Source: Paramecium sonneborni
Taxonomy: Eukaryota; Ciliophora; Oligohymenophorea; Peniculida; Parameciidae
Length of the DNA stretch: 64,000 bases
Direction: 5' to 3'
Assembly: GCA_905182985.1 (NCBI GenBank)
Contig: CAJJDN010000113.1
Coordinates: 280,326 to 344,325 of the forward strand
Both the position numbers and the translations under genes were made by a program. Below, piece after piece: positions 1 to 12,204 of the stretch. Every line of letters begins with the position of its first letter. Position 1 is the stretch's first letter. A model generated the notes under the pieces. That model saw only the letters and a program-made list of their open reading frames with translations. It was not told the DNA's origin and ran no database searches.

Positions 1-2681
1 TTCAAATTTTAAATCAAATATAGTAAATTTTTTTTTCACTTCACATTCATTTAATATTTCAGGATTAAAATTAAATTCATCTTTCAAAGACCAGAATTTA
101 TTTAGAAAGAGTGATGGTTTAGATTTAAGCATTTCTAAAAATGTCTTTTGAGATTCTATATTTTAGTTAAATACTAAAATATTTTTATATGATATATATG
201 CTCTAAAATAATGAAATTCATCATTCTTTTGATCCTTTTAAAGAATTTACTTGATGATTGCTTTTTTTGCATCATAATCTTAGAGGTCAAGATAAATTAA
301 TGTTTTAAAATTTATTGTATTATCCTCTTAATTATTAATTTCTTGTTAATTATTATTTAAGGTAATCTAAAAAAAATATTTAATTAATCTGATTTTAGCT
401 TTAATTTATATGGAATCTATTATTTTATTAAGCAAGTTATCTTTAGAATTTAATTATTTCAACTCGAATGCTGTATTTAAAATTAAATATTTTGTCTTCT
501 AATCTATATCGAATAACAATTCAGCAGATAAACATTTTTTTAGTAATTTTTAATCATTTAATTAAATTAGTAAAGAATAAATAGTTTGATGTTCTAATGA
601 TCTAAAATCAGTATTTCCAAAAATTTAAGTGATCAATAGTATAGGATTTTAGCTAATTTATTCTATTACTATCGAATCTATCCTATTAAATAATTCCTAA
701 TTTGGATATTATTTTTATTCTTTTTTTAAACTTATCAATTAAGCAAGCAAATATGCTTTCAAAGAAAACATATTTGGATTATTAGTCTCCATATTTGAAT
801 TTATTTATTAAATCATTTAAGTAATAGTTGACTTTACTTTTTCTTAATGTCCATTTCTTAATAAAATATTCATGAATGTTTATTAAGCAGTTCCTATATC
901 ATTAGGAAAATAACTTGTGTAAATATTGAAATTGTTAATCCAATCGAAGTTAACTTTGAAATCTTTTTTTATTACTTATTTAACAAGCTAAATATAATGT
1001 AAATAAATAAAATCCTCTTCTGTTAATATTTATGGTTAAGGAATCTGTTTGATTAAAATTTTCTTTTCATTTTTCTTCTTATTATCTTCATCACTTTCGT
1101 CGTCAATTTCCTCATCTTTTTGTTCTACTTTTATCTTTTTATAATAAAAGAATCTATCATATAATTTTATGAATTCACTCTTTTAATTTTCTTTAAGATC
1201 TTTATATTTAGTTTATTTAATTAAATGTGAAAGTCTCACAGCTTAAACTATAAATTAGTTGAAATCAAATTCTTTGATAATAAATTGACTCAAAAATTGA
1301 CAAATTGGATTTAGAATTTATTTATGAGAATCTAAATAAGAAATTAAAGGAATTTAATCATAGAATGATTAATATAATAATTTTTTTAAGGATTCTTAAG
1401 ATTCGAAATGATTAAAGATTTTAATAATCTCGTTTAAATTTGTTTCTGAAATATTTTTATTCATAGAAATGCAATGTAGAATATTTTTACCTTAAAAGGT
1501 TGAATAATTTATGGCTTATTTTAGTTATGAAGGATATGTTGTTATATATTCTAAAATAATTCTTAATGGAGCTTTTTCTGTAAAAATCATAAAAGGAGTT
1601 TATCCAGAAATATCAGGCTATTAATAATAATTGTTAGCATATTATTTAAAAAGATTCCACTCATTTTTTAATGCTATCCAATGAAACAAATTCATTTTTA
1701 GAAATTCTAATTCTATCTTATAACATTTGACATAATTGCATTCTCCTTTTGGTATAGACTTTGGTATTGATAAATTAGTGAAATTTTTATCAATCTTAGC
1801 AGTTTTATATAAATATTCCAAACTTGAATGAATTTAGAATTTTTTAAACAATTTCACAATTGCATTTAATAATTAAACATGATATTGATTTTTTAGATTG
1901 AATTCTGATCCAAAATTAGTAACTCCATTAAATATAATATGAGCTTCTTTATTTATTGCTAATTAATTTATTTAATTGAAATTTGAGATTGTTTTAATAA
2001 ATTCAATGGATTATTGAACTTGAATATCATTTTTTCTTAATGGTTTAATTTTATTAATAATTCGTATAGCAACAAAATAGAAATCATCATTAATTGGGAA
2101 ATAATGTTCTTATAATAAATGAGTGATTATTGAAAAATCTTCTATATAAATTAAAATGAGTTCAAGTAAAGTAATTCCTTAACAACCTTTCAAGAATAAT
2201 ATTTAAAGCAATGATTTATCATATCTTTTAGATATTTTCTAAAAAGTAAATAAAATTATATTACATTCAATTCTTGTAAAGTAAGTTAATTAGAAAAAAT
2301 CAACTATTCAATTTCATTAATAATTTATTATTCAGTTTCAGAATTACGATGTAATAGTTTAACATATTCCCTTCCAAACTTGATTAATTTTTACAATCTT
2401 TCATTTCTCAGAATTGAAGATTGTTCATTTAAAGAAGGTTCAAATTGAATTTAATCAATATTATTATCTGTTTATTTTGGTTTAGGTTTTTTGCATGGAA
2501 GATCAATATCCTCTTATAAAATTCTTCTTATTCCATCTTGTTGTTCTTATGTATCCTACTAATTTGCCTCAATTTATTGGATATCTTATTATTAATTATT
2601 AGAATTATCAATTTGCAAAGATTAATCATTATTTTAATCAGGGTCTTGAATATTAATTTTAGTACTAACTCCACAACCCAT
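1..2681 (-). CDS. Large hypothetical MGC-type protein, 3' end outside window
   Basis: The frame is open for 885 codons from ATG at 2681 to the window edge, using TAA/TAG as Gln, after removing one 26-bp intron at 2239-2264 (GTAATA..TTTTAG). The protein starts MGCGVSTK, a good N-myristoylation plus palmitoylation signal, so membrane attachment is likely. It then runs through a Gln/Asn-rich stretch into a long, mainly helical region with a Lys/Asp/Glu-rich patch near residues 510-530. One segment (GKNILHCIS and following) is weakly reminiscent of an ankyrin repeat, which I do not consider proven. Divergent from the LRR gene at 3045. Function unknown; the C-terminus is missing. Confidence 0.8.
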
Positions 2682-3044
2682 CTATTAAATATAAAGTTTT
2701 ATTTTTATTTTTAAATGTTAGAAATATTTAGATGATAATAAATTCTGATCAATTTAACTTATGTATTATAATTATCTAAAGAAATGTAGCAATTTAAAAA
2801 AAGTGATAATATGTTAAATTATAATACAAAATTAAATAGATTATAAAAAATATGTAAATTAATATAGAAAGGTTTTAGGTTAAAATAAATATAATTGAAT
2901 AAGTTATGAATAATTAATTTTTTTAGCTTCATAATTTGAAATAAGTGATTTGTTTAAATGTATATAAATATTTTAGTAAATTTGATTGTCAAATTAACAA
3001 TGATAAACTATTTGATAACACATAGTATTAAAAAATAATTATTA
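2682..3044. promoter_or_regulatory. Divergent intergenic region
   Basis: About 360 bp of AT-rich sequence between two divergent start codons. It presumably carries both promoters. I see no gene, repeat or recognisable motif in it. Confidence 0.4.
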
Positions 3045-6000
3045 ATGATTTTTTAAAATGATACAAATAAGCTATAATATCCACCAATAGATACATTTCG
3101 TAGATTAATGGTTCCTCATAAGAGTGAGGCTACTTTAAGCTTTTAATATTTGACAAAACAACCTAGTACAACGAAAAATGTTTAAAGAAAACTCTTCAGA
3201 AGTCAAAAACCTGAGGAAGATAGAAATTAAGATAATTAAAATGCATCCTCTAGTTTTGAGAAAAACATTGCTGATGAACTTTTCAAACATGAAGTTTGTG
3301 ATTGGCAATTTTTTATGTAGAAAGAATAGGACATGATTCATTAGATGAATACTTCAGATGATTTTTCACAAGAACCAACACAGAAAGCAAAAACATTAGA
3401 ATCGAGTACAAAAAATACCTAATTGTAGAAAGGAAATGAAAGGTATTTGTATTTTCAAAGAATGAAACAAGGAAAGTAAATAATTATAAATATTAGTAGC
3501 AAAGTTCTTCCAACTTTAAGTACATAAGACTTTCTAAGTTCTGTAAGAAACACTGCAAAGTTAAATGAGTTTGCTAAAGTATATAAGTAATAACCTCAAA
3601 ATCTCTATTTGAGTTTAAATGTTTCATAACCTTAAAGAGTTCCAAAGACTTTTGGTTTGATTTAGAATACATAATAATTGCTGTCTGTAAATACAAATAG
3701 ATGTTTAAGATCAAGAGATGATTGTAGGGCATTTTCATATGCAATGCAAACTTAATAAAGTAAAAGTATTACAAATTTATAAATGAATCATAATATTTTT
3801 GATCCAAAGTAATTAAGAGATATGTTAATAAGTTTTCCTACAACCTTGAAAGATTTAGAATTAATTGACTGTAAATTACACTATCAACATATGGATGTAC
3901 TGATGAATTACATTAATAAAAATTAAATAAGTAAAATAAATTTAGAAAAAAACAACATTAGAGATCAAGGATGTAAAATAATAGTGAAATATTTGATGAA
4001 TAATAATACACTATAACATTTGAATTTGAATAATAATTAAATAACAGAATCTGCTTGTTTGAGTCTTTCAAATTTATTGAAATAAACATAAAGATTATTG
4101 GAATTATATCTTGGATATAATCATTTAAATTCAAGTGCTGGAAACACTATTTGGAAAGCAATGTATAAGAATACAAGCATTAAAATATTAGATCTATCAC
4201 ATAATAATATAGCTTCACTTGATTCTGCTACATCAATAGCTAAAGCAATAGCTAGACCATATAATGAATTACTTCATGTTGATCTTTCATATAATAAATT
4301 TACCTATTTATAAGCATAAATTATTGCTGAAGCATTGATTAAAAATGAAACTATCTATGGATTTCATTTTGAAGGTAATTAAACAGAATTAGTAGTTAAT
4401 TAAAATGGATTCTTAATGAATAATATTTAATAAAAAAAAGTTTAAAGTGATAAATTAGTTTAATTATATAAATAACCATAATATTTCAAATTATTGGATG
4501 AACCTAAAAAAGATTGCTTTTTAGGTACAAAATAATATGAAGAATTTGTTATGCCATATAGTAGATAAAGAAAAATTAGATCTACTAAACTTAATGTTTA
4601 AAAAGTTAATTAGATGGGTAAATTAGATACTTGTTGGATTTGTGAAGGATGGTAAGAAATCAAATTTGAATGGAATGCTTATAAATCAGGAAGTTTATAT
4701 AATGAACCAATATTTATTCATTTTGATTTTGAAGATTATAAACCACTTTTGATGACTCATTTAAATCATGAATTCTTTTTGGTTAAAATGTGTCCACCAA
4801 ATTGTGATATTCATTATTTCTTTACAAATCCAATATTAAGTGTATAATAACCAGCAATTGATTAACCAATAATTTAATTAGAAATTCCAATACCTTCCAT
4901 ACCTTTTCTTTATAATGAAGAAATTCTAGTAGATGGAAATATAATTGAATGTTTGAATGTGTTAAAAACATTAAACAAATAATAATTATTTGATAAATAT
5001 ATGCCATTAGTTTAATGTAAACCAAGAGAACCTTTAGCTAAATTTGATTTCTCTCCCTATCTAAATATAAAGAAATAGTGTTGGTCAGTTGAAAATTCAA
5101 TATTTCGGAATTTCTAACCAGATACATCTTAATTAATTGATTAATGTTTTGAATTTGATTTTTAGAATTCAAAAGTTACTAGACTTGTGAAAGAGAATGA
5201 AATTATAGATGTTAAAGAATGTCTCAAAGATTTATATAGAAACTTATTTCATATTTATAAATATCATGCTTCAGGATCATTAAATACACCGATACCTTGT
5301 ATAATGATATAAGATTTTATTGATTTTTTAGTATAAACTTCATTGATGGATGGAATGAAAACTAATGATATCGATATTAGTTTTACTTCAACAAGCGCAG
5401 CAAAAGATGTAGTATTTCCATAGGCATATGAAAAAGGTATTGTTAGATGTTAATTATTGGAAATCATGATCAGATTATGTAATGATAAATTTATAAGATC
5501 TGCAATTCATACTACAATGGTTGATTCAATTAATGCAATTAAACAATTAAGTCAAGAATATTTTAGTAGATTTGATTAATCTTAATAGTGGAGAAAAACT
5601 AGACTTTGGAATCAAAAATGTGATATTTTATTGAATGACAGAATTGCCATGCTTAAATCTTTATTCAAATTTTGTTGTAAATTAAGTAAAAAACCACAAT
5701 AATATAAATTTGAATATGTATCATTCTCAGATTTTAAAGATTTCATAAATGAATGTAAACTAATTTGTGATGATTTGAGTGAAAGAGAATGTTACTTAGT
5801 GTATCTTCAATCCATGGTTACATAGAAGGATGAACTCTTCTCTTCTAAACACTACTAAATGAATTTTCATGAATTTATTGAAGCTTGTAGTAGATTAGCA
5901 GAAAAGTTATCAATAATAAGAGGAGATAAACCTATGGATATTGAGGATAGAAGGGCTAAGGATTTACATACAAAATTGGATGGCTTATTATTATATATTT

Positions 6001-6338
6001 ATTTAAATATTGGAAGTTAAATGAAGTCAACATTATCACCCAATGATCCTGATATTAAAGGAGTTGATAAATGTATGATTAATGATTTTAAGTCACTCAA
6101 ATAGAAATTAGAAGATTCATTTACCGATGGTGATGAACCTCCATATGATCCTAAAGTTGAATTACCACATCTTTCTAGCTAAATTACTAATTTACTGGGA
6201 AATAGTATAGGAGGTAAAAAACAAACTCTTAGATAACAAATTAAATAAATGAAAAAAGAAGAATAAAAGTTCTCTCTTATTAATTTTGTCTAATATTTTA
6301 AGAGCATTTAATAAATAAATAAAGATTAAGATGATTGA
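3045..6338 (+). CDS. Leucine-rich-repeat protein with EF-hand-like C-terminal region
   Basis: Two exons split by a 24-bp intron at 3476-3499; 1089 aa ending TGA. Residues about 250-420 hold ribonuclease-inhibitor-type leucine-rich repeats (LQHLNLNNNQI, ILDLSHNNI, LLHVDLSYN), spaced about 28 residues apart. The middle contains a Trp/Cys-rich patch (TCWICEGWQEIKFEW). The C-terminal third has helical segments resembling degenerate EF-hands (FSDFKDFINECK, NFHEFIEACSRL). This LRR-plus-EF-hand layout is common in ciliate and flagellar proteins, but no specific role can be assigned. The first in-frame ATG is taken as start; the ATG at 3108 is an alternative. The stop is followed by about 195 bp before the convergent gene ending at 6533. 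Confidence 0.85.
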
Positions 6339-6532
6339 TCTTACTTAATCATGTCGTGATAAATATATTATTTATATCATATAATAATAAACTTATAAAT
6401 ATCAAAATTATGATTTTGAATTTAAACTCTCAACCTTTTCGTTCAAATTTACTAAATGCATATTTATACTTTATTTCCTTATTCTTAACTTTAATTAAAT
6501 CATCTTCTGTTTTATTTAAGGTATAAAGTTTA

Positions 6533-8095
6533 TCAAATTGAAGAGTGTAAATTCCTGAAGAGATATAAATTGATTATAATTAATTGAGAAAGTCTTTTCC
6601 TTTTACCAGTTTTTTCTAATAGACTAAAGATATAAATTTATTTATTAATACCTGTATTATAGATTTTGGTAGCAAGTGGAAAATAGTTTTAGAGAGCATA
6701 AATATTTTTGCTCATACTTGTTAATGCATAATATTTATCATGTATATCAAGTTATTTATATTCATTGGTACTAAATATTTGATTTTTTGACCATAAAGAT
6801 AATACTTTTTCTTATCCTTCTAAATAATATTACCATTCTTATTCTAACTTTTAAATTAATTCATTATCAAACAATTATATATATTAAATGAAATAGATTC
6901 TGCATTTTTCAGCATATTCATCTTTAAGTTTCAGTCTTTTAATTCCTTCTAAAATAGACATATTATTTTATATAACTGTTCTTTCCTTTTAATTTAAATA
7001 ACAACAAAAAATTGACCATGCTCTTGCTAATGTATCATCATCAGTTTTATAAGCTTAAGTCAAATACCTTAGTATCACTGATAATTTTCTTAACAATAGA
7101 AGATGTTTACTATGATTTTCTAAGTAATTAGAAATTATAAAAAAAGAATGATCAACACATTAACATCCTGTCCATCTAATTCTGAATGGAAACTTTTTAA
7201 TTCCAATTCCAATATCATCTCCAAAAGTCCATGCTGGTTTCTTTAATTTTCTTCTTTCCTTTTCTTTATTCTACATATCTTATTATATTTCAGATCTCAT
7301 TTCCCCTCTAAAACATTAATCTATTATAATATTAATTTTAGATTTCAAACAATATTTTTCAGAATTAACTAATTTTCTTACACCATATTTACTATATAGT
7401 TTAATTCCTAATTCATCTGCATTTTCTGCAAATTATTTATATTTATTATTAAGCAACTCTAATTCTTCATTATACTAAATTATTTTAATGTTCATTATTT
7501 TTGTGAAACTTATATTGAATTTTAATAAACTAATATTATTTCTAGAAACTTGATTCTTCTCTTAAACATTAACTGTCATCCTATTAACTTTTTCCAGAAT
7601 AACTTTCAACTATTCAACAATGTTTGGAATTATTTATGTAATTCTTTAAAGACTTTAAAAATAATCATTAAGAATCTCTCCAAACCATTACATTTTCAAA
7701 TCACCACATAAACCCAAATCAAATGTCAAATACTTTCCTATCCAAATAATTAATTCAAAATACCATCATTTTCTAATTTGTAAAATACTCCATTCTAATG
7801 ACCCTTACCAAGATTACAGATAGAAACATATCTTGTCCAAAAGCCAAATGCATCTATTAGTGTCTAATATGCTGTTAGAGATACCTATTATAATAACTTT
7901 ATAAAATACTTTCGTAATACGTAATAAAATCAGTCTATCTCCTTCAACTTACTTATAAAGCTGTTAGACCTCATTTATTAAATTGTTTGCAACCAAAAAC
8001 AATTGAGTTAACTCAATCGATTAAGTTCCTAGTTTCAACTACTAAAAATCATTCAATGATTAAGGAATAGTCTCTGCTGAAGATGTGCATCCCAT
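6533..8095 (-). CDS. Hypothetical protein with N-terminal myristoylation motif (MGCTSS)
   Basis: 503 aa in three exons; introns at 7885-7909 (25 bp) and 7738-7763 (26 bp) restore a single frame, giving KLENDGKYLTFDLGLC across the second junction. The start MGCTSSAE fits N-myristoylation with a neighbouring palmitoylatable Cys. The rest is soluble, Lys/Glu-rich and partly helical, with a conserved-looking core WTFGDDIGIGIKKFPFRIRW. No family recognised. It shares the MGC start and orientation with the gene at 1-2681 but not obvious sequence. Confidence 0.75.
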
Positions 8096-8908
8096 ATTTT
8101 TAATATTATTTATGCACTCTAAATTATTTAATCAACAAATAATCACTACCCAAATATTAATACAGGAAAATATTGATTCAGATCAAATTATGATCACCTG
8201 ACCAACAAACCGTCTAAATGATTAAATCAATTTTTATTCAATTTAAATTCACACTCCCAATAGAATAAAAAAGCTCAAACATTATTTCTAGGACAATTTT
8301 AACAAATATTAATTTAAATTACTTTATATAATTATATTTCCCATTACAATAGCAAAGCTTAAATCAAATTTACAAAAGAAAAATCTTGAAACTGCAATTT
8401 GCTTTTGTACTAACCAAATGTAACTGTCGCCTATTGTAAATATATTTTTAATATATTATTTAATAATCATATTCCTTACATTCCCATTTTATGTTACAAA
8501 AAAAGCTTGTCATCTTTCTAAACTCAATTTCTTATAGACCATAATAAATTTACAAAATATCATATCTTCTTTTATATCTTCATAAATTATATACTCAAAA
8601 TAATTTGTTAATTAGATAAAATTGCACAGTAAAGTTAAAACTTATATCTAAATAGATATTTATTCTCAATTAAACTAAAAGATACCGTTATGTTTTCAGA
8701 TTTTAAACTTAAAAATTGATAAGTTAAACAATCGAATTACAGACTCTAAATACAAAAAACTTTAACATTTAAATTATTTAGAATATTTATATAATATATA
8801 AATAAATTCTTCTCTCAGAAATAGTATTGATTACGTTTTAAAAATAATTAAATATTATTTAATGATTTGAAGCAAATACATACTTTAAAAACTATAAAAC
8901 ATGTAGAA
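8096..8908. other. Intergenic, AT-rich
   Basis: About 800 bp with only short spurious frames. It lies upstream of the MGCTSS gene and downstream of the RRM gene. No RNA gene, repeat or conserved signal recognised. Confidence 0.4.
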
Positions 8909-9630
8909 TCATATTTATTGCTTATTTCTTTAAGCTGATATTTACTTTTAAGTCTCTGCAAAATTTTTAATTTTCTTGACTTTTTAAACAGCATTTTCTT
9001 TTTTGATTTTCTTCTTTTAAATCTCTTGATATTCTTTGTTGTACTTGCTTTATTATTCAATTTGTTTTGGTTGATATCTAAAACCTGCCTTAGGTTATTT
9101 AACATCATAATCAACTTAGACAAGTCTACCATGAACTTTTTTTCCATTCATTTATAAAGCTTTAATGACTGATTAATGATCTTCAAAATCTATATAAGCA
9201 AAGCCTTTAAAATTCTTAGTCACAGTATTATAAACCATTCTAACATTTGCCACTTTCCCACATGGTCTAAATGAGTCTCCAATTTGATCAGCATTTAAAT
9301 CATAAGAGAGATTTTTAACAAAAATAGTAAGACAATCTGGAGGCGGAACACTTGGTTTTTATGATTGAATTCCTTTAGCCTCTTTAACATCAATATATCT
9401 GGATCCTATCTATGAGCCATTAAGTGCTAAGGCTTTTTGAACAGCATCTTAATCATTAAATGTAATATGACCATATCCTAAAAGTCTGTTTGAATCCTAA
9501 TATCTAGGCAATTTAATAGAACTAAATTAGATGTTATGAATTACAGAATTTCTCCACAATCTTCAAAAAGTGTTTAAACATCATTTTCTGAAGCAGTGTA
9601 TGGTAAACCACTAATAAAGACTTAATACAT
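8909..9630 (-). CDS. RNA-binding protein with two RRM domains
   Basis: 232 aa, one 23-bp intron at 9522-9544 inside the first RRM. RRM1 (residues about 2-75) has the RNP2 motif VFISGLPY and RNP1 LLGYGHITF. RRM2 (about 90-165) has RNP2 IFVKNLSY and RNP1 FKGFAYIDF. The basic, Lys/Gln-rich C-terminal tail (KKKIKKENAVQKVKKIKN) suggests nucleolar or nuclear location. The layout is nucleolin/NOP13-like, so a role in rRNA or mRNA processing is plausible but inferred. The start codon is 19 bp from that of the divergent gene at 9650. Confidence 0.88.
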
Positions 9631-9649
9631 TAATATTAATATAAAATTG
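9631..9649. promoter_or_regulatory. 19-bp divergent intergenic region
   Basis: Only 19 bases separate the ATG of the RRM gene (-) and the ATG of the PB1-like/zinc-finger gene (+). Both promoters must therefore be shared or lie partly inside the coding sequences. Confidence 0.6.
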
Positions 9650-9958
9650 ATGTTATTCAATATTGTTTCTAATGATTGTGAAAAATTATATGAAAAAGAT
9701 AACCCGACCTATGATGAGGTAATAAGATTTATTAGAGATTAAATGAATATTGTTAATCCATTATTAACATATATAGATGATGATGGAAAATCATATTATG
9801 TGAATTGTACAAATGACATCAATGAGATAAAAAAGAAATTGTCTATAATAAAGAAAGTTAATTTATATATAACATTGTAATCTTGGACCTGTGCATTTTG
9901 TACATATGAAGAAAATACTGAAGATAAATGCGAAGTTTGTGGTCAAATGAAAAAATGA
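9650..9958 (+). CDS. Small PB1-like plus RanBP2-type zinc-finger protein
   Basis: 102 aa, intronless. Residues 1-75 look like a PB1/ubiquitin-like fold: basic and acidic strands, TYDEVIRFIRDQM, YIDDDGKSYYV, and a terminal beta strand NLYITLQ. Residues about 78-100 form a RanBP2/NZF-type zinc finger: W-x-C-x2-C-x10-C-x2-C (WTCAFC..CEVCGQ). This pairing resembles the NBR1/TAB family's PB1 and ubiquitin-binding NZF modules, so an adaptor role in ubiquitin or autophagy signalling is possible, but that is inference. The stop lies 6 bp from the stop of the convergent Nudix gene. Confidence 0.75.
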
Positions 9959-9964
9959 ATAATC

Positions 9965-10699
9965 TCAATTATACATAAACTAATTTAATCGGCTCTTTTT
10001 AAACCAATCATCAAAAAATTATTCTTTTCTTGTATCATTTTCAAATCCATAATGATAATTTTGAAAAGTGTAATCAACAACATCTTAATGCATTTTTAAT
10101 TTCTGTAATACATCACATAAAACCAGCCAACTTAATCCATAAAAGACTTGTTTCTCTAATTTATAATAAGGAAATTATTAATATAGAAACCCTTTCATCA
10201 CTACATCTGATAAATATTATTATCTCTCAACAGAACGAGCAAATATATGAACTGATTTATTTTTATATTTCTTAATGTCCATATTTGATAAACTTATCTA
10301 ATTCAATGGTAATCTCATTATTCTATCAACTTCATTTGTATTAGCTCGACATTATAATTATCCATCTATCTAGAAAATATGGGCAGCTATTTTTAAGTTT
10401 TTATTCTTTATATAATAAGCTTAATAATTTCTATCCATTCTTCCTAAATGATGACTCTCATCTAAACTTACTCCTATCTCTTCATAAGTTTCTCTTATTG
10501 CTGCCTATAATGTATTTTCATCTTTCTCCACTTTACCTCCTGGAAATGCAATCTAACCTGAATGTGGATCTCTTGCATTCACTTTACGCTTAATCAATAC
10601 AATTTCATCATTATTAAATATTATTGCCACCGCTGTTTGAATTAGTTTTGCATTATATAAAAATGAAGAATGTTAAAGATTTTAACATAAAAACTACAT
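9965..10699 (-). CDS. Nudix hydrolase, CoA pyrophosphatase (NUDT7/8)-like
   Basis: 244 aa, no intron. The Nudix box is complete: G-x5-E-x7-REUxEExGU, read as GKVEKDE..RETYEEIGV. Immediately before it is RDPHSGQIAFPGG, the UPF0035-type signature that marks CoA diphosphatases within the superfamily. These enzymes cut CoA or acyl-CoA to phosphopantetheine and 3',5'-ADP with Mg/Mn. The N-terminal 20 residues could be a weak targeting segment; no C-terminal peroxisomal SKL-type signal is present (ends FMYN). The start was chosen as the only ATG upstream in frame. Confidence 0.85.
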
Positions 10700-12204
10700 T
10701 TATTATATTTTTATAATAAAACAATTATTATCAATTTCTCATACTCTTACAAATATCATTATTATCAAATAAAGGTAAATATTTTATATCATATAATAAA
10801 ATCATTTCATATATATTTAATTCATAAAAGAATTTATTACTTACAGCACAGAAGAATCGAATTCTGAAAAAGGAACTGACAAGTATCACAGATAAGAAGC
10901 TTTTAATATTATTTTATTAATAAAAGCAGCTATCTAAAAAAGAACCCAAAATCTTTTTTTATCATTAGAATAATAGCTCTTCATAATTCAATTTTTATAA
11001 AGCAATTAAAATTTCAATTTTATTTATAAAATATGAATCAAAAGTTAAAAATAAAATTATCAAGAGAGATAATACAAATTTAACAAATTATCATGGTATT
11101 CTTAATGATTAAAATTAAGTAAGATTCAAAAGATTGAAGGTATCCAGGTACAATAGGTTGGAATATTGAAAATCTAAAAAAAAAAGTATAGATGCTTAAG
11201 TGAATAAAATTAAGTATAAAATTATAAGTTGGAATAATTTTATTGTTTATTGAAGACATAATTGAGATAAAAAATATGAAGACTCTAAAGTTAGCAAATT
11301 AGATAGAGTTTGAATAACCTTAGATAGGATGATGATACTAAATTAATTAATATAATATAAAATATGAATTATGATTTTTGAGTTAATCCTTATGATTTGA
11401 TAGAATTAGAAGGGGTAAGGTGAAATGTGATTATAAACGTTAATATTTTTTAATCTTTCCTTTTGAAGGTTGATGATAGTAATTAAAAGTTTAGTTATAT
11501 TGGAATTTGATTAGTTTAGTATATATAAATAACAAGAGAATCATGAAGAATACTTATGAGAGTGGTATCTTTGTTTTTTTTTATTGCAAATACACAAAGA
11601 ATTATATTAAGAATTTAATTTCAGTCATATATTATGAGCTGTCGCTCTATATGGTTTGATTATAGAGATGCTAAGGAATAGCGAAGTGCAACTAATTAAG
11701 AGTAATCTTGACAATTAAATGGATAGCACATTTACTATAAATGGCAGTTATTCAATATATTTTAATGGACCATCCATATGTAAATCAAACTTGATATTTT
11801 TGTAATCCAATATATTATTCCATATAGTATAATAGTAATCACCTCTGGATACAAGATTGCAGATGCTTAAACTCAAAAATTTTTTATCAAAATTTTGGTA
11901 TTTAAAATCTTTTGATCAGTTTGTTTGATGTGATTGTCGAGATTATTCAATTTTTAGGTTCCAAATTCTTTTAGGGTTGCCTTCCTTGGATTTATAAAAT
12001 ATTCATAAATTATATCTACATATATAATTCTTATTGCATCAACTCTCATTTTTATCAATTGCACCTATTAATTATCATCATACATAATACTAATAAAATA
12101 TTGTTGTAAAATTAATTCACTTACATAATATAATGATCTATTATTAAAACCTAAAAAAAACTTTGCCAAACCATTTCTACAATTGTAATATACATAAATT
12201 TGTG
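10700..12204. other. Gene-poor stretch with decayed coding remnants
   Basis: Roughly 1.5 kb without an intact gene. At 11033-11203 (+) a two-exon frame ending KYPGTIGWNIENLKK is possible but weak. Around 11260-11330 (+) a frame reads DKKYEDSKVSKLDRV interrupted by three TGA codons, as in a relic. At about 11640-12190 (-) an F-box-like remnant is listed separately. The immediate upstream region of ATE1 shows nothing else. Confidence 0.35.
11640..12190 (-). pseudogene. Possible F-box protein remnant
   Basis: On the minus strand one frame reads plausibly protein-like over about 95 codons (GLAKFFLGFNNRSLYYVSEL, then IIYEYFINPRKATLKEFG). It then needs a shift of reading frame at an A6T5 run near 11885 to continue as FLSLSICNLVSRGDYYYTIW, which resembles the second half of an F-box. 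The frame has no good start codon. A sequencing indel or a decaying gene copy are both possible. The family call is tentative. Confidence 0.25.

Noticed and set aside
11260..11340. Frame with several TGA codons that could be read as Trp
   Set aside because: Too short and without family similarity; better treated as chance or a relic.
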